From Helicobacter hepaticus ATCC 51449 (GTDB lineage: Bacteria; Campylobacterota; Campylobacteria; Campylobacterales; Helicobacteraceae): a DNA stretch of 64,000 nucleotides. Made by a program: the position numbers and the translations under genes. The stretch spans positions 992,001 to 1,056,000 of the forward strand of contig NC_004917.1 in NCBI RefSeq assembly GCF_000007905.1, written 5' to 3'. Within the stretch, counting starts at the first letter, position 1. Every line of letters starts with the position of its first letter. Below, piece after piece: positions 9,785-17,586 of this stretch. Below the pieces are notes generated by a model. That model was not told the origin of the DNA. It was given only the letters and a program-made list of their open reading frames with translations, and made no database searches.

Positions 9785-9989
9785 TTATGCTTTAGTATTT
9801 AACAATAGCCCTTTGCTTACTACTAAACTTTCTAAACTATATGTAACCTCTGGCATTCGTGTTTCGTGCATTTTTAAACTATCCAACTTATAAGTTTCCT
9901 CATCTTTTCTTGGGTTACTTTGAGGCACAACGGGTGTTGTTGGTATAATTTGTGGTATTGGTTGATTAAAACTTATCGGCATTCCCATA
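9785..9989 (-). CDS. Small proline-rich hypothetical protein
   Basis: About 67 residues from an ATG at 9989, which follows AAAAGGAGCAAAT, a good ribosome-binding site. An in-frame upstream start at 10012 has no comparable site. The first 30 residues are rich in Pro, Ile and Thr (IPQIIPTTPVVPQ); the rest is polar with KLDSLKMHET and YSLESLVV stretches. No signal peptide, membrane segment or known domain was recognised. It converges on the Cj0069-family gene across the palindrome. The strong ribosome-binding site argues that it is real, but its function is unknown. Confidence 0.5.
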
Positions 9990-10065
9990 TTTGCTCCTTT
10001 TCCCCTATCCAATCTGTTTTTTTCTTGCGCTTCAAGCTTTTAAGTGTGATTATAGCAAGTTTCCT

Positions 10066-10116
10066 TTAATAACCAGTCCAAAAAAACACATTCACATCAA
10101 GCTCATTTAGAATTTG
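10066..10116 (-). pseudogene. Remnant: 3' end of an aldo/keto reductase gene
   Basis: On the minus strand this short stretch reads QILNELDVNVFFWTGY followed by TAA. The intact reductase gene at 12715-13665 ends QILKELDTNKSAFSWTNY, so the two tails are clearly homologous at protein and DNA level. Nothing else of the gene remains: the upstream side passes directly into the promoter of the 10152 helicase. It is a recombination or deletion scar. Confidence 0.65.
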
Positions 10117-10151
10117 TTATAATACATATTTACCCAAAATAAAGAAGCACG

Positions 10152-12662
10152 ATGACAAAAGAGTATTTTATCATTCTTAAAGGCAAGGATAAGAGCGCGG
10201 AGATTGAGTATTGCTGCCTTGAAAATGAGAATCTCAAAGTAGTATTTAAAAACAATCCGCAAACTTACACTTACCAAAAAGAAAATTTTGCGCTTGTAAA
10301 AAGAGCGACAAGCTATAAGTTCTTTAACTACCTTAAAGAGCTTTGTGCTCTTTCAGAAATGCAAACACCAGAGGACAATTTAAATGTGTTGCTCAAAGAA
10401 TATGAGAGAATCCAAACTATCCCCAAACAATCTGCCTTGTCTATCTACCTCAATCCCTCATCGTTCAAGCAAGATTCTATCAATGAATCGCCGCTTATTT
10501 TTCCCTTTGGCGCAAACAAATCCCAATACGAAGCGGTGCAAAATGCAATGGGTAGCCAAATAAGCGTTATTGAGGGACCACCGGGCACAGGCAAAACACA
10601 GACGATTTTAAATATCATCGCAAATCTTATCTGCCAAAACAAAACTATCGCAGTACTCTCTAATAACAACTCCGCTACGCAAAATGTTTTTGAAAAGCTT
10701 GAGGGCTATGGGTTTGGATTTGTTTGTGCGACTTTGGGCAAAAAGGACAATAAAGAAAGCTTTATCGCTAACCAAAGTGGCACTTATCCCTCTTTTGATA
10801 TTCCTGCAACAGATGCGACAAAGCTTAAAGCCGAGCTTGTCTGCCTTAATCAAAAGGCATTAGAGAGTTTTCATCTTACTAACGAATTAGCCAAGCAAAA
10901 GACATTTTTAAACGCGCTAAGATTAGAATATGAATATTTCAAAGCGCAAGAGAACATCTCGCCTTTAGCAATCAAAAACTTTACAAAATTAACAAGTGAT
11001 AAGATTCTTAAAGCCAAAGTGCAGATAGAACAGATCCAAAAACTCTCCTTTTGGTTAAAACTCAAACTTGTTTTTTTAGACAAAGTGGGGGATTTTAGAT
11101 TCTATAAATCTCCTAAAAAAGAGATTTTGCATACATTAGATTCTTATTATTATATCCTTAAAGATATGGAACTTTCAAAATCTATTGAAAAGCTCCAATC
11201 CGATCTCCCATCTTTGCAGCAAGAAAATCCCGTACAAAAGCTCAAAGTTTGTTCCTTGCTTTTATTCAAGTCTTACCTTAGGGCAAAATACCAAAACAAA
11301 CAACAAAGAGTGCGATTTGAACTTTTTGATTTAAACCAAAACGCACCCGCCATCTTGCAAGAATATCCCGTGATTCTAAGCACTACACATTCTATCAAAT
11401 CCTCGCTCAATCTTAAAGACACATTGTTTGATTATGTGATTATTGAAGAAGCTTCACAAGTGGATTTAGTTACAGGTTTTCTGGCATTAAGTAGCGCGAA
11501 AAACGCTATTATCGTGGGAGATACGAAGCAACTTCCTAATGTGATTGCCCAAGATAAAAAACCTCTCATTGAAACGCTCACACGAAAATATTGCATTCCT
11601 TTGCATTATGATTTTTTAGAGCAAAGTTTGCTAAGCTCTGTGATAGCAACATTGCCCAATGTGCCAAAAGTAATGCTTAAAGAACATTATCGCTGCCACC
11701 CTAAAATCATTGGATTTTGCAATAAAAGATTCTATAACAATGAATTGATTATTTTAAGCGAAGATAAGGGTGAAAATGATGTAATACAGACATTTGTTAC
11801 ACAAAAGGGCAATCACGCAAGGGGGCATTATAACCAAAGAGAAATTGATGTAATAGTAAAAGAAGTTTTGCCACCCTTACAAGCAAATCTCACAAAGGAG
11901 CAAATTGGCATTATCTCGCCCTTTAGGAAGCAAAAAGCGCATTTGCAACATAATGTGAGTGGGATAGAAATAGACACGATTCACAAATATCAAGGACGAG
12001 AAAAAGAGGCGATTATCCTAAGCACAGTAGAGAATGAAATCAGTGATTTTATTGATAATCCAAATTTGCTTAATGTCGCTATAAGCCGTGCTAAGCGGTT
12101 TTTGCGAGTTGTCATCTCTGCGCAAATCTACCAAAGCAAAAGCCATTTAAAAGATTTAATTGCCTATATGCAATACCATAATTTTGAAATCACACAAAGC
12201 AAAGTGAAATCTATCTTTGACCTGCTGTATAAGGCAAATGCGGAAGCAAGGCGCAAATATCTTAAAGGCAAGAAAAAAATCTCCGCTTATGATTCTGAAA
12301 ACCTTGCCTATCACGCGCTTAAAAATTGCATTAGCTCTTATGGGAACTTGGATATTGCTACACATATTCCACTATATAGAATCTTAAGCTCTACTCAAGG
12401 CTTAAATGCACAAGAAATAAAGTTTATCCAAAGCTCAAGCCATATTGATTTGCTGATTTTTAACACGATGGATAAACTCCCTGTGCTTGCCATAGAAATA
12501 GATGGCTTTGCCTATCACAAGGAAGATTCTAGGCAAAGTAAAAGAGATGAGTTGAAAAATGCGATTTTACAAAAGTGCAGCATTACACTGCTAAGGCTTA
12601 ACACGATAGAAAGTGATGAAATTGTGCGAGTAAAAGCGTATTTGGATAAGCTGCAAGGATAA
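10152..12662 (+). CDS. UPF1/DNA2-like superfamily 1 helicase with C-terminal DUF2726-type domain
   Basis: 836 residues. Helicase motifs run in order: Walker A EGPPGTGKTQT (about residue 140), Walker B DYVIIEEASQVD, motif III GDTKQLPNV, motif IV region EHYRCHPKIIGF, and motif VI NVAISRAKRF near residue 645. The last 120 residues contain a nuclease-like segment (LAIEIDGFAYH, then SKRDELKNAIL) resembling DUF2726, a restriction-endonuclease-like fold. Helicase-nuclease fusions of this kind occur in DNA repair and phage defence. It is a lone gene with a TATAAT-like -10 at about 10118, placed directly against an AKR gene remnant, which suggests acquisition by recombination. The target is unknown. 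Confidence 0.8.
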   Translation: MTKEYFIILKGKDKSAEIEYCCLENENLKVVFKNNPQTYTYQKENFALVKRATSYKFFNYLKELCALSEMQTPEDNLNVLLKEYERIQTIPKQSALSIYLNPSSFKQDSINESPLIFPFGANKSQYEAVQNAMGSQISVIEGPPGTGKTQTILNIIANLICQNKTIAVLSNNNSATQNVFEKLEGYGFGFVCATLGKKDNKESFIANQSGTYPSFDIPATDATKLKAELVCLNQKALESFHLTNELAKQKTFLNALRLEYEYFKAQENISPLAIKNFTKLTSDKILKAKVQIEQIQKLSFWLKLKLVFLDKVGDFRFYKSPKKEILHTLDSYYYILKDMELSKSIEKLQSDLPSLQQENPVQKLKVCSLLLFKSYLRAKYQNKQQRVRFELFDLNQNAPAILQEYPVILSTTHSIKSSLNLKDTLFDYVIIEEASQVDLVTGFLALSSAKNAIIVGDTKQLPNVIAQDKKPLIETLTRKYCIPLHYDFLEQSLLSSVIATLPNVPKVMLKEHYRCHPKIIGFCNKRFYNNELIILSEDKGENDVIQTFVTQKGNHARGHYNQREIDVIVKEVLPPLQANLTKEQIGIISPFRKQKAHLQHNVSGIEIDTIHKYQGREKEAIILSTVENEISDFIDNPNLLNVAISRAKRFLRVVISAQIYQSKSHLKDLIAYMQYHNFEITQSKVKSIFDLLYKANAEARRKYLKGKKKISAYDSENLAYHALKNCISSYGNLDIATHIPLYRILSSTQGLNAQEIKFIQSSSHIDLLIFNTMDKLPVLAIEIDGFAYHKEDSRQSKRDELKNAILQKCSITLLRLNTIESDEIVRVKAYLDKLQG

Positions 12663-12714
12663 AGCCGTGCGCTACCTACCCAAATATTTTGGCGCGATTA
12701 ATTGGCAGTTTCCC

Positions 12715-13665
12715 CTAATAATTCGTCCAAGAAAACGCACTTTTATTCGTATCAAGCTCTTTAAGAATCTGCGTATCCTGCGCACTTAAAGAGAAATCAA
12801 AGACATTAAGATTTTCTTGCATTCTTGCTCTTTTAGAAGTTTTTGGTATGACAGAGATTCCTTGTTCAATCAAAAATCGCAAAACCACTTGTGCGGGTGT
12901 TTTGTTGTATTTTTGTGCAATGCTTTTAAGTGTGGGATTTTCTAAAATTGAACCTTTCCCCGCGATAAAAGGGCTCCAGCTTTGCAACAAAGTTTTTTTG
13001 CTCTTCATCGCCTCTCTTAAGGGCTTTTGTTGGAGGAGTAAATGTGTCTCGCACTGATTAATCGCAGGAATCACCTCGCAAGATTTCACAAACTCGCTAT
13101 ACGCCTTCGCACCAAAGTTTGAAATGCCAATAACCCTTAAAATACCTTGCTTATAAAAGCTCTCCATTGCTCTATACATCGCCTTAGATTGAGAGTATGG
13201 CATATGGATAAGCAAAGAATCAATATAATCAAGCCCTAAAGTTTTTAAGGATTTTTCAATGGATTTTTTTGCTAAATCCTCGCTACTTGATTCTAAAAGC
13301 TTAGTTTGGATAAAAAACTCTTCGCGTTTGATTCCGCCTTTTACTGCCGCATTTATCGCTGCTCCAAGCTCGGCTTCATTATTATACATCTGTGCGCTAT
13401 CAAAGAGCCGATAACCTACCTCTATGGCTTCGCTCATCGCCTTTTGCCCTGCTTTGCCCGTAAGCGAATAAGTGCCAAGCCCAAGAATGGGCATTTTAAC
13501 GCCATTATTGAGGGTGAGAGTTTGCATTTTTGCTCCTTTTTTGGAAATTTGTTTCAAATCTTGTGCGAAAAGTGGATAAGGCATATAAGCCCCGAGTGTC
13601 GCCACTCCTGTGAATTGTGCTAGATTCTTTAAAAAGTCTCTGCGATTTACATTATACGATTTCAT
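12715..13665 (-). CDS. Tat-exported aldo/keto reductase
   Basis: 316 residues. The N-terminus is a twin-arginine signal: NRRDFLKNLAQ, then a hydrophobic stretch ending near FAQD. The mature part is a short-type aldo/keto reductase of the 2,5-diketo-gluconate reductase type: GLGTYSLTGKAG, catalytic FDSAQMYNNE (Asp and Tyr), a Lys in FIQTKLL, His in LLIHMPYS, and a C-terminal VIPKTSKRARM NADP-binding motif. It would reduce carbonyl substrates in the periplasm after folding in the cytoplasm. Its AAGGAGG site follows a MerR-type promoter at 13699-13729. A paralogue lies at 21457-22530. Its 3' end is repeated as scars at 10066 and 19304. Confidence 0.88.
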   Translation of the reverse strand: MKSYNVNRRDFLKNLAQFTGVATLGAYMPYPLFAQDLKQISKKGAKMQTLTLNNGVKMPILGLGTYSLTGKAGQKAMSEAIEVGYRLFDSAQMYNNEAELGAAINAAVKGGIKREEFFIQTKLLESSSEDLAKKSIEKSLKTLGLDYIDSLLIHMPYSQSKAMYRAMESFYKQGILRVIGISNFGAKAYSEFVKSCEVIPAINQCETHLLLQQKPLREAMKSKKTLLQSWSPFIAGKGSILENPTLKSIAQKYNKTPAQVVLRFLIEQGISVIPKTSKRARMQENLNVFDFSLSAQDTQILKELDTNKSAFSWTNY

Positions 13666-13698
13666 AGAATCCTCCTTGTTTGTAAAATAGATTGTGTA

Positions 13699-13729
13699 AT
13701 TATACAGCCTGATACTAAGTATTTGTCAA
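13699..13729 (-). promoter_or_regulatory. MerR-type promoter of the aldo/keto reductase (copy A)
   Basis: On the minus strand: TTGACA (13729-13724), a 19-bp spacer, then TATAAT (13704-13699). The spacer holds the perfect dyad ATACT-t-AGTAT. A 19-bp spacer with an internal dyad is the classic arrangement of promoters activated by MerR-family regulators. Three related copies occur elsewhere in the window. No MerR gene is visible here; an HxlR-family gene (38508) is present, and such regulators can also bind ATAC/GTAT dyads. Confidence 0.6.
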
Positions 13730-13848
13730 GGGGTGAAAGAAAATAATACGAGATTTGCAAATGCCTTTTTTCAAATAAAATTTAGTATATAATGCAAAGA
13801 TTTTGATTTTTGCCAACATAAGAAAGCAATACTTTAATAAGGAGAAAT

Positions 13849-14652
13849 ATGAGCTTAGATTTATTCACAATGGCTACATTTACAACCCCTACATTTGAAG
13901 GCATAGCTCTGTATTTTTATCCTCTCTTCTTTATTGCTTCTATTGTAGGCGGGGTTGTAGGCTCACTCTCTGGTGGAGCAGGAATGATAACTATGCCCTT
14001 ATTACTTGTAAGCGGACTAAATCCCCTCCAAGCCTTAGCGACAAATAAGCTTCAAGCCTGTGTAGGCTCATTCGTCAGCGCAGCACATTATTATCATCAA
14101 GGTTTGGTGGATATGAAAGAAAGTCGTGCGGTGATGATAATTGCACTGCTCTTTGGAGCAGTGGGTGCGATTTTAGTGCAGTTTATAGAGATTGCTTTAC
14201 TCTCAAAAATCTTGCCTTTTGTGATGATAGCAGTGGGTGCATATTTCTTACTCTCTCCAAACATTAGCGAGGAGGACAGAGCCAAAAATCCTCATAAAAT
14301 CTTTTTGTTTATAAGCATCGCAATAGCAGGATTATATGGAGGATTCTTAGGCATTGGGATTGGCTCTTTTATCTTAGCTCTGCTTGTAAGTATTGGTGGT
14401 TATGGACTTAGCAAAGCCTTAGCGCATTCGCGTTGGATTGTTTTTAGTATCAACATCGCCTCTACTTTGTTTTTCATACTCGGAGGCAATGTGCTTTGGA
14501 TTCTAGGCATTATTATGTGTGTGGGACAAATCATCGGTGCAAGCTTTGGGGCACGCCTTGCAATAAAGCACGGAGCAAGGATTATCCGCCCGATTGTAAT
14601 ATGCGTGTGCTTTGCCCTCTCCACTCAATTACTTGTTAGGGAGTTTTTCTAG
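13849..14652 (+). CDS. TSUP-family (TauE/SafE) membrane transporter
   Basis: 267 residues, with ATG after AAGGAGAAAT. About seven to eight membrane segments alternate with short loops. The family motifs are visible twice: GGVVGSLSGGAGMITMP near the N-terminus, with ALATNKLQACVGS after it, and the repeat GLYGGFLGIGIGSFIL in the second half. TSUP proteins export sulfite, sulfoacetate or other organosulfur anions, or act as channels for them. The substrate cannot be told from sequence. It is divergent from the Tat aldo/keto reductase, with about 180 bp shared for both promoters. Confidence 0.85.
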   Translation: MSLDLFTMATFTTPTFEGIALYFYPLFFIASIVGGVVGSLSGGAGMITMPLLLVSGLNPLQALATNKLQACVGSFVSAAHYYHQGLVDMKESRAVMIIALLFGAVGAILVQFIEIALLSKILPFVMIAVGAYFLLSPNISEEDRAKNPHKIFLFISIAIAGLYGGFLGIGIGSFILALLVSIGGYGLSKALAHSRWIVFSINIASTLFFILGGNVLWILGIIMCVGQIIGASFGARLAIKHGARIIRPIVICVCFALSTQLLVREFF

Positions 14653-14788
14653 GATTCTAAAATCCTATTTCAAAAACGAGCGCGATAACTTCCTTTTGTG
14701 CAATGTTTTTATAAAGATTGGTATCAAAGCAAAACTCTGGCGTGTATTTTCTACCTCGTATGCTTAAAGCAAGGCTTTCATCATTTTG
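14653..14788 (-). other. Possible in-frame continuation of the 14789 ORF beyond its stop
   Basis: If the TAA at 14791-14789 is ignored, the same frame stays open for about 43 more codons with ordinary-looking protein (LALSIRGRKYTPEF, then YKNIAQKEVIALVFEIGF) and stops next to the TSUP gene end. This suggests that the small ORF at 14789-15037 may be the front of a longer gene interrupted by a nonsense mutation. Homology is not known. Confidence 0.25.
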
Positions 14789-15037
14789 TTATCTCTTATC
14801 AAACGCACTTCCTGCAGAATCGCTAAAGTCAGCAGCAGCTCCTGCATAGCCTTGTGTAGCCTTAATATCCTCACTTACCCACGCGATTTTATTCTCCGCA
14901 CTCTTAAACGCTGCCTCACCCATAAAGAGACTAAAAGGCGGTTTTTGCATTCGTGAGACATCATAGAGAATCTCTGCAAATTTTTGCATAGCTGTATCAG
15001 AAACATTTAAAATAGCATTATTGTGAGAGATTTTCAT
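14789..15037 (-). CDS. Small hypothetical protein, possibly truncated
   Basis: 82 residues, ATG at 15037. Soluble, with no signal or membrane segment; an alanine/glycine-rich end reads YAGAAADFSDSAGSAF. Its start overlaps by 20 bases, in another frame, the end of the frameshifted small gene of the DUF262 cassette, so it may be the fourth member of that transcript. The frame continues after its stop for 43 more codons, which hints at an interrupted longer gene. No family was recognised. Confidence 0.4.
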   Translation of the reverse strand: MKISHNNAILNVSDTAMQKFAEILYDVSRMQKPPFSLFMGEAAFKSAENKIAWVSEDIKATQGYAGAAADFSDSAGSAFDKR

Positions 15038-15352
15038 AAATTTTATTTAATCCCATTTCTTTTAATCTCCCACAAATTCTTGCTATCGTTGCAGGATTTC
15101 TTTTGATTGCACTCTTGTCGCGCCTTAGATAAGCAATATAAAAATCTTTAATAAGAAACAAATCAAAATCAAGTAAGGATTCTATAATTTTTTCTTGCTC
15201 ATTGACACTAAAGGCTTTTTCAAACCTATTCCATTTGATAGAATCTATTTCTCTTATATTGTCTGGACTTATAGGATATACTCTAAAAAGCTACTCTCAA
15301 AATAATCCTTTTGATTTGCAAGTTCTATACTTTGGTTTAGGAAGTGGTTCAT
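15018..15352 (-). pseudogene. Third gene of the DUF262 cassette, broken by a frameshift
   Basis: An ATG at 15352 overlaps the stop of the 745-residue DUF262 gene in the coupled form ATGA. The frame gives 27 residues (MNHFLNQSIELANQKDY to LEYIL) and stops at 15271-15269. A neighbouring frame starting at that point runs open to a TAA at 15020-15018 and reads SPDNIREIDSIKWNRFEKA, then DFDLFLIKDFYIAYLRR and ATIARICGRLKEMGLN. A single missing base near 15270 would give one protein of about 110 residues. The composition (charged, helical, with an HTH-like end) suits a small cytoplasmic accessory protein. A sequencing error is an alternative. Confidence 0.55.
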
Positions 15353-17586
15353 TTGATAACTCTATCCTCATCAATTAGCTTTAAAATTCTATCAAACTCA
15401 TCAAAAATATTGTTACCTTTTTCAAGATTGATTGGATATTCTTTATTGTTAAAGTAAATCTTTGATTCCATACTATTACATAAAACTTCCATATTATCTA
15501 AAGAAAAATGTGGTGATAACTCAAATTTATCTCCAAATTGTTTCTCGCTACATTCATATACCGAAATTTTTAAGCCTCTATCTTTACAATAGCAGTAAAA
15601 TCCGTAATCAAGTAAATCTTTTACATTTGTCGTATTTCTTAAACCTGGTAAAAGTTCGACTTTATCGATTTTATCGATATTATTAAAATATCGGATTCTA
15701 GAATATCTCTGAAAAGTCTCTTTTCTCTCATTAAGAAAATCAAATAAATCACTTTCTCCAATTAGAAGTTGTTCCCACCATTCTTTTTGTGATAAATCAG
15801 TCTTTTTGATAACCTCTTGCATTTTATCAATTAGATTTTTACCCTTACATTCTAGTAAAGTATCTAAAAAATCTTTGAAATAAGGCAATTTTAAACCATT
15901 TTTATCTCCTTTAAGAATCCAATTTAAGGCTTCCCTATCTCTAAAAATATCAGTAGGAGAATTGCCATAAAACCAGTTCGTGCTATAAAAGCTAAAATCA
16001 CCTATACACAGAAAGGCTCTTTGGAAAAATGTAAGATTATCACTTAAGAATTGTTCCTTATCTAAAATTTGCATTGTTGTAGTGGTATATTGTTTGAATT
16101 TTTCTAAATTTGGAGATTCATAAAGAGATGTAAAGCCATATTGTCCCTGTCTATAGTTTTTATTATTTGAATAACTTTTATATACAAATTCTTCATCACT
16201 AAAATCAAGGAGGAAATCTACCCAACCTTTCAAAACTTTATGCTCACTTGTTTGGTTGAGTATTTCCTCCCAATTTTCTCCTCCTTGACGACTAGCCAAA
16301 ATAAGTTTTGCTTTTCTCACTTCTAAATGATAAATATTAGAATGGAAACTATGTGTAGGGTTATCTACTAAAAATTGATAAATATTACTATGTCCTTGTG
16401 AGAGATGTTTAAAAAGTTGGTAAAAGCTTTTAATGTTGTCAGGTGAATCAAGTTTATGATTTTCAATAAAATGCCTACTCACCATTAAATAATCATTAAG
16501 CGCAGTTTTATCAATTTTTTCTATTTCTCTATTTTCTTTTACAAAAAATAAAATAGAGAAAAAATAGGAAATATCTAGATAACTCAATATTTGATCAAAA
16601 AAAGAGGAATCCTTTATTTTCAAAACCTCCTTAATTTCTAGAGTATCAAATAAAATACACAAACTTATTACTCTATCAAGTAATTTTATATTCTCAATAT
16701 TTTGCAAAGGTTCATAAAATTCATTTACCTGCTGATTGGGATTTTCAATAGCTTCTTTAATGTCTTTAGATTCTATTTCTTTATTTTCCAATGCAAAAAA
16801 GAGAGTAGCATAATGGAGAAAATTACATCCTCGCGCATCAAACTTTTCTGGATTTTTACTATCAAAAAAATAATCGCTCCAATTAGTATCTATACTCTCT
16901 AAAAGTTTTTGCTCTTTAGAGATTTTAGAATCTTTTTCAATAAATGATTTGAGGTTTTCATATTTGCTCAGTTGCTTGCCTCTCGCATTCATTTTGATAT
17001 ATAACTCTTCACCAAGCTCAAACTTTCCCATATCAAATAAATTAAAGGTGATGTTATCTAAGTTTTCTGTAAGTTTTTGAATATCTTTTTTATTTTCAAC
17101 TCTTTCAAATATTAAATCAAGCATATATAGCATTGCTTTGATAGTAGGGTCATTATTGAGGTTTTCTGCTTTCTCAAACTCTCCACCTTTATTCCTAATA
17201 GCTTCACTTGGTTTTTTGTTTATATCAAAGTCTTTTTTCAATAAATTTTTACAAAAATTTGCAGAGCTTTTACGCGTATTGTAAGAAAACTTCGCCAATA
17301 AATCTTTGATTTGTCCCAAACAATCTGCTTTTTTATAAAGGTAAAAATGCAATAGCCAAAGTGTTGTAATGCGTTGTTGTCCATCAATAAGCAAAAATTT
17401 ATCATTTTCTTGATAGCCATAAATAAAATCAATATGCAAGGATTGTCTTTTGCCATTTAATACATTAAAGATTGCGGATAAAAACTCATTAGCGATTTTA
17501 CTTTGAGACTTCCTACCCTGCGCATAATCTCTTTGTAATATAGGAATTTCAATTCTATATTTTTCTAGCAATTCTTTGAGATTCAT
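15349..17586 (-). CDS. DUF262 protein, large subunit of a GmrSD-like cassette
   Basis: 745 residues. The N-terminal 100 residues form a DUF262 (ParB/Srx-like) domain: IPILQRDYAQGR, then IDGQQRITTLWLLHF with the signature DGQQR at 68-72. The rest is long and AT-rich, and no HNH motif was found. In the GmrSD type of modification-dependent restriction, DUF262 supplies NTP binding and hydrolysis and a DUF1524 HNH domain cuts. Here the partner immediately upstream (stop overlapping this start as ATGA) has both domains, so the pair probably acts as one complex. It has a good AAGGAGG site within the partner's last codons. The targets are unknown. Confidence 0.75.
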   Translation of the reverse strand: MNLKELLEKYRIEIPILQRDYAQGRKSQSKIANEFLSAIFNVLNGKRQSLHIDFIYGYQENDKFLLIDGQQRITTLWLLHFYLYKKADCLGQIKDLLAKFSYNTRKSSANFCKNLLKKDFDINKKPSEAIRNKGGEFEKAENLNNDPTIKAMLYMLDLIFERVENKKDIQKLTENLDNITFNLFDMGKFELGEELYIKMNARGKQLSKYENLKSFIEKDSKISKEQKLLESIDTNWSDYFFDSKNPEKFDARGCNFLHYATLFFALENKEIESKDIKEAIENPNQQVNEFYEPLQNIENIKLLDRVISLCILFDTLEIKEVLKIKDSSFFDQILSYLDISYFFSILFFVKENREIEKIDKTALNDYLMVSRHFIENHKLDSPDNIKSFYQLFKHLSQGHSNIYQFLVDNPTHSFHSNIYHLEVRKAKLILASRQGGENWEEILNQTSEHKVLKGWVDFLLDFSDEEFVYKSYSNNKNYRQGQYGFTSLYESPNLEKFKQYTTTTMQILDKEQFLSDNLTFFQRAFLCIGDFSFYSTNWFYGNSPTDIFRDREALNWILKGDKNGLKLPYFKDFLDTLLECKGKNLIDKMQEVIKKTDLSQKEWWEQLLIGESDLFDFLNERKETFQRYSRIRYFNNIDKIDKVELLPGLRNTTNVKDLLDYGFYCYCKDRGLKISVYECSEKQFGDKFELSPHFSLDNMEVLCNSMESKIYFNNKEYPINLEKGNNIFDEFDRILKLIDEDRVIK

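Noticed and set aside
12156-12365. Minus-strand and alternate-frame ORFs inside large genes (this one inside the helicase is an example)
   Set aside because: They are shadows of AT-rich coding sequence, without start signals or protein-like composition.
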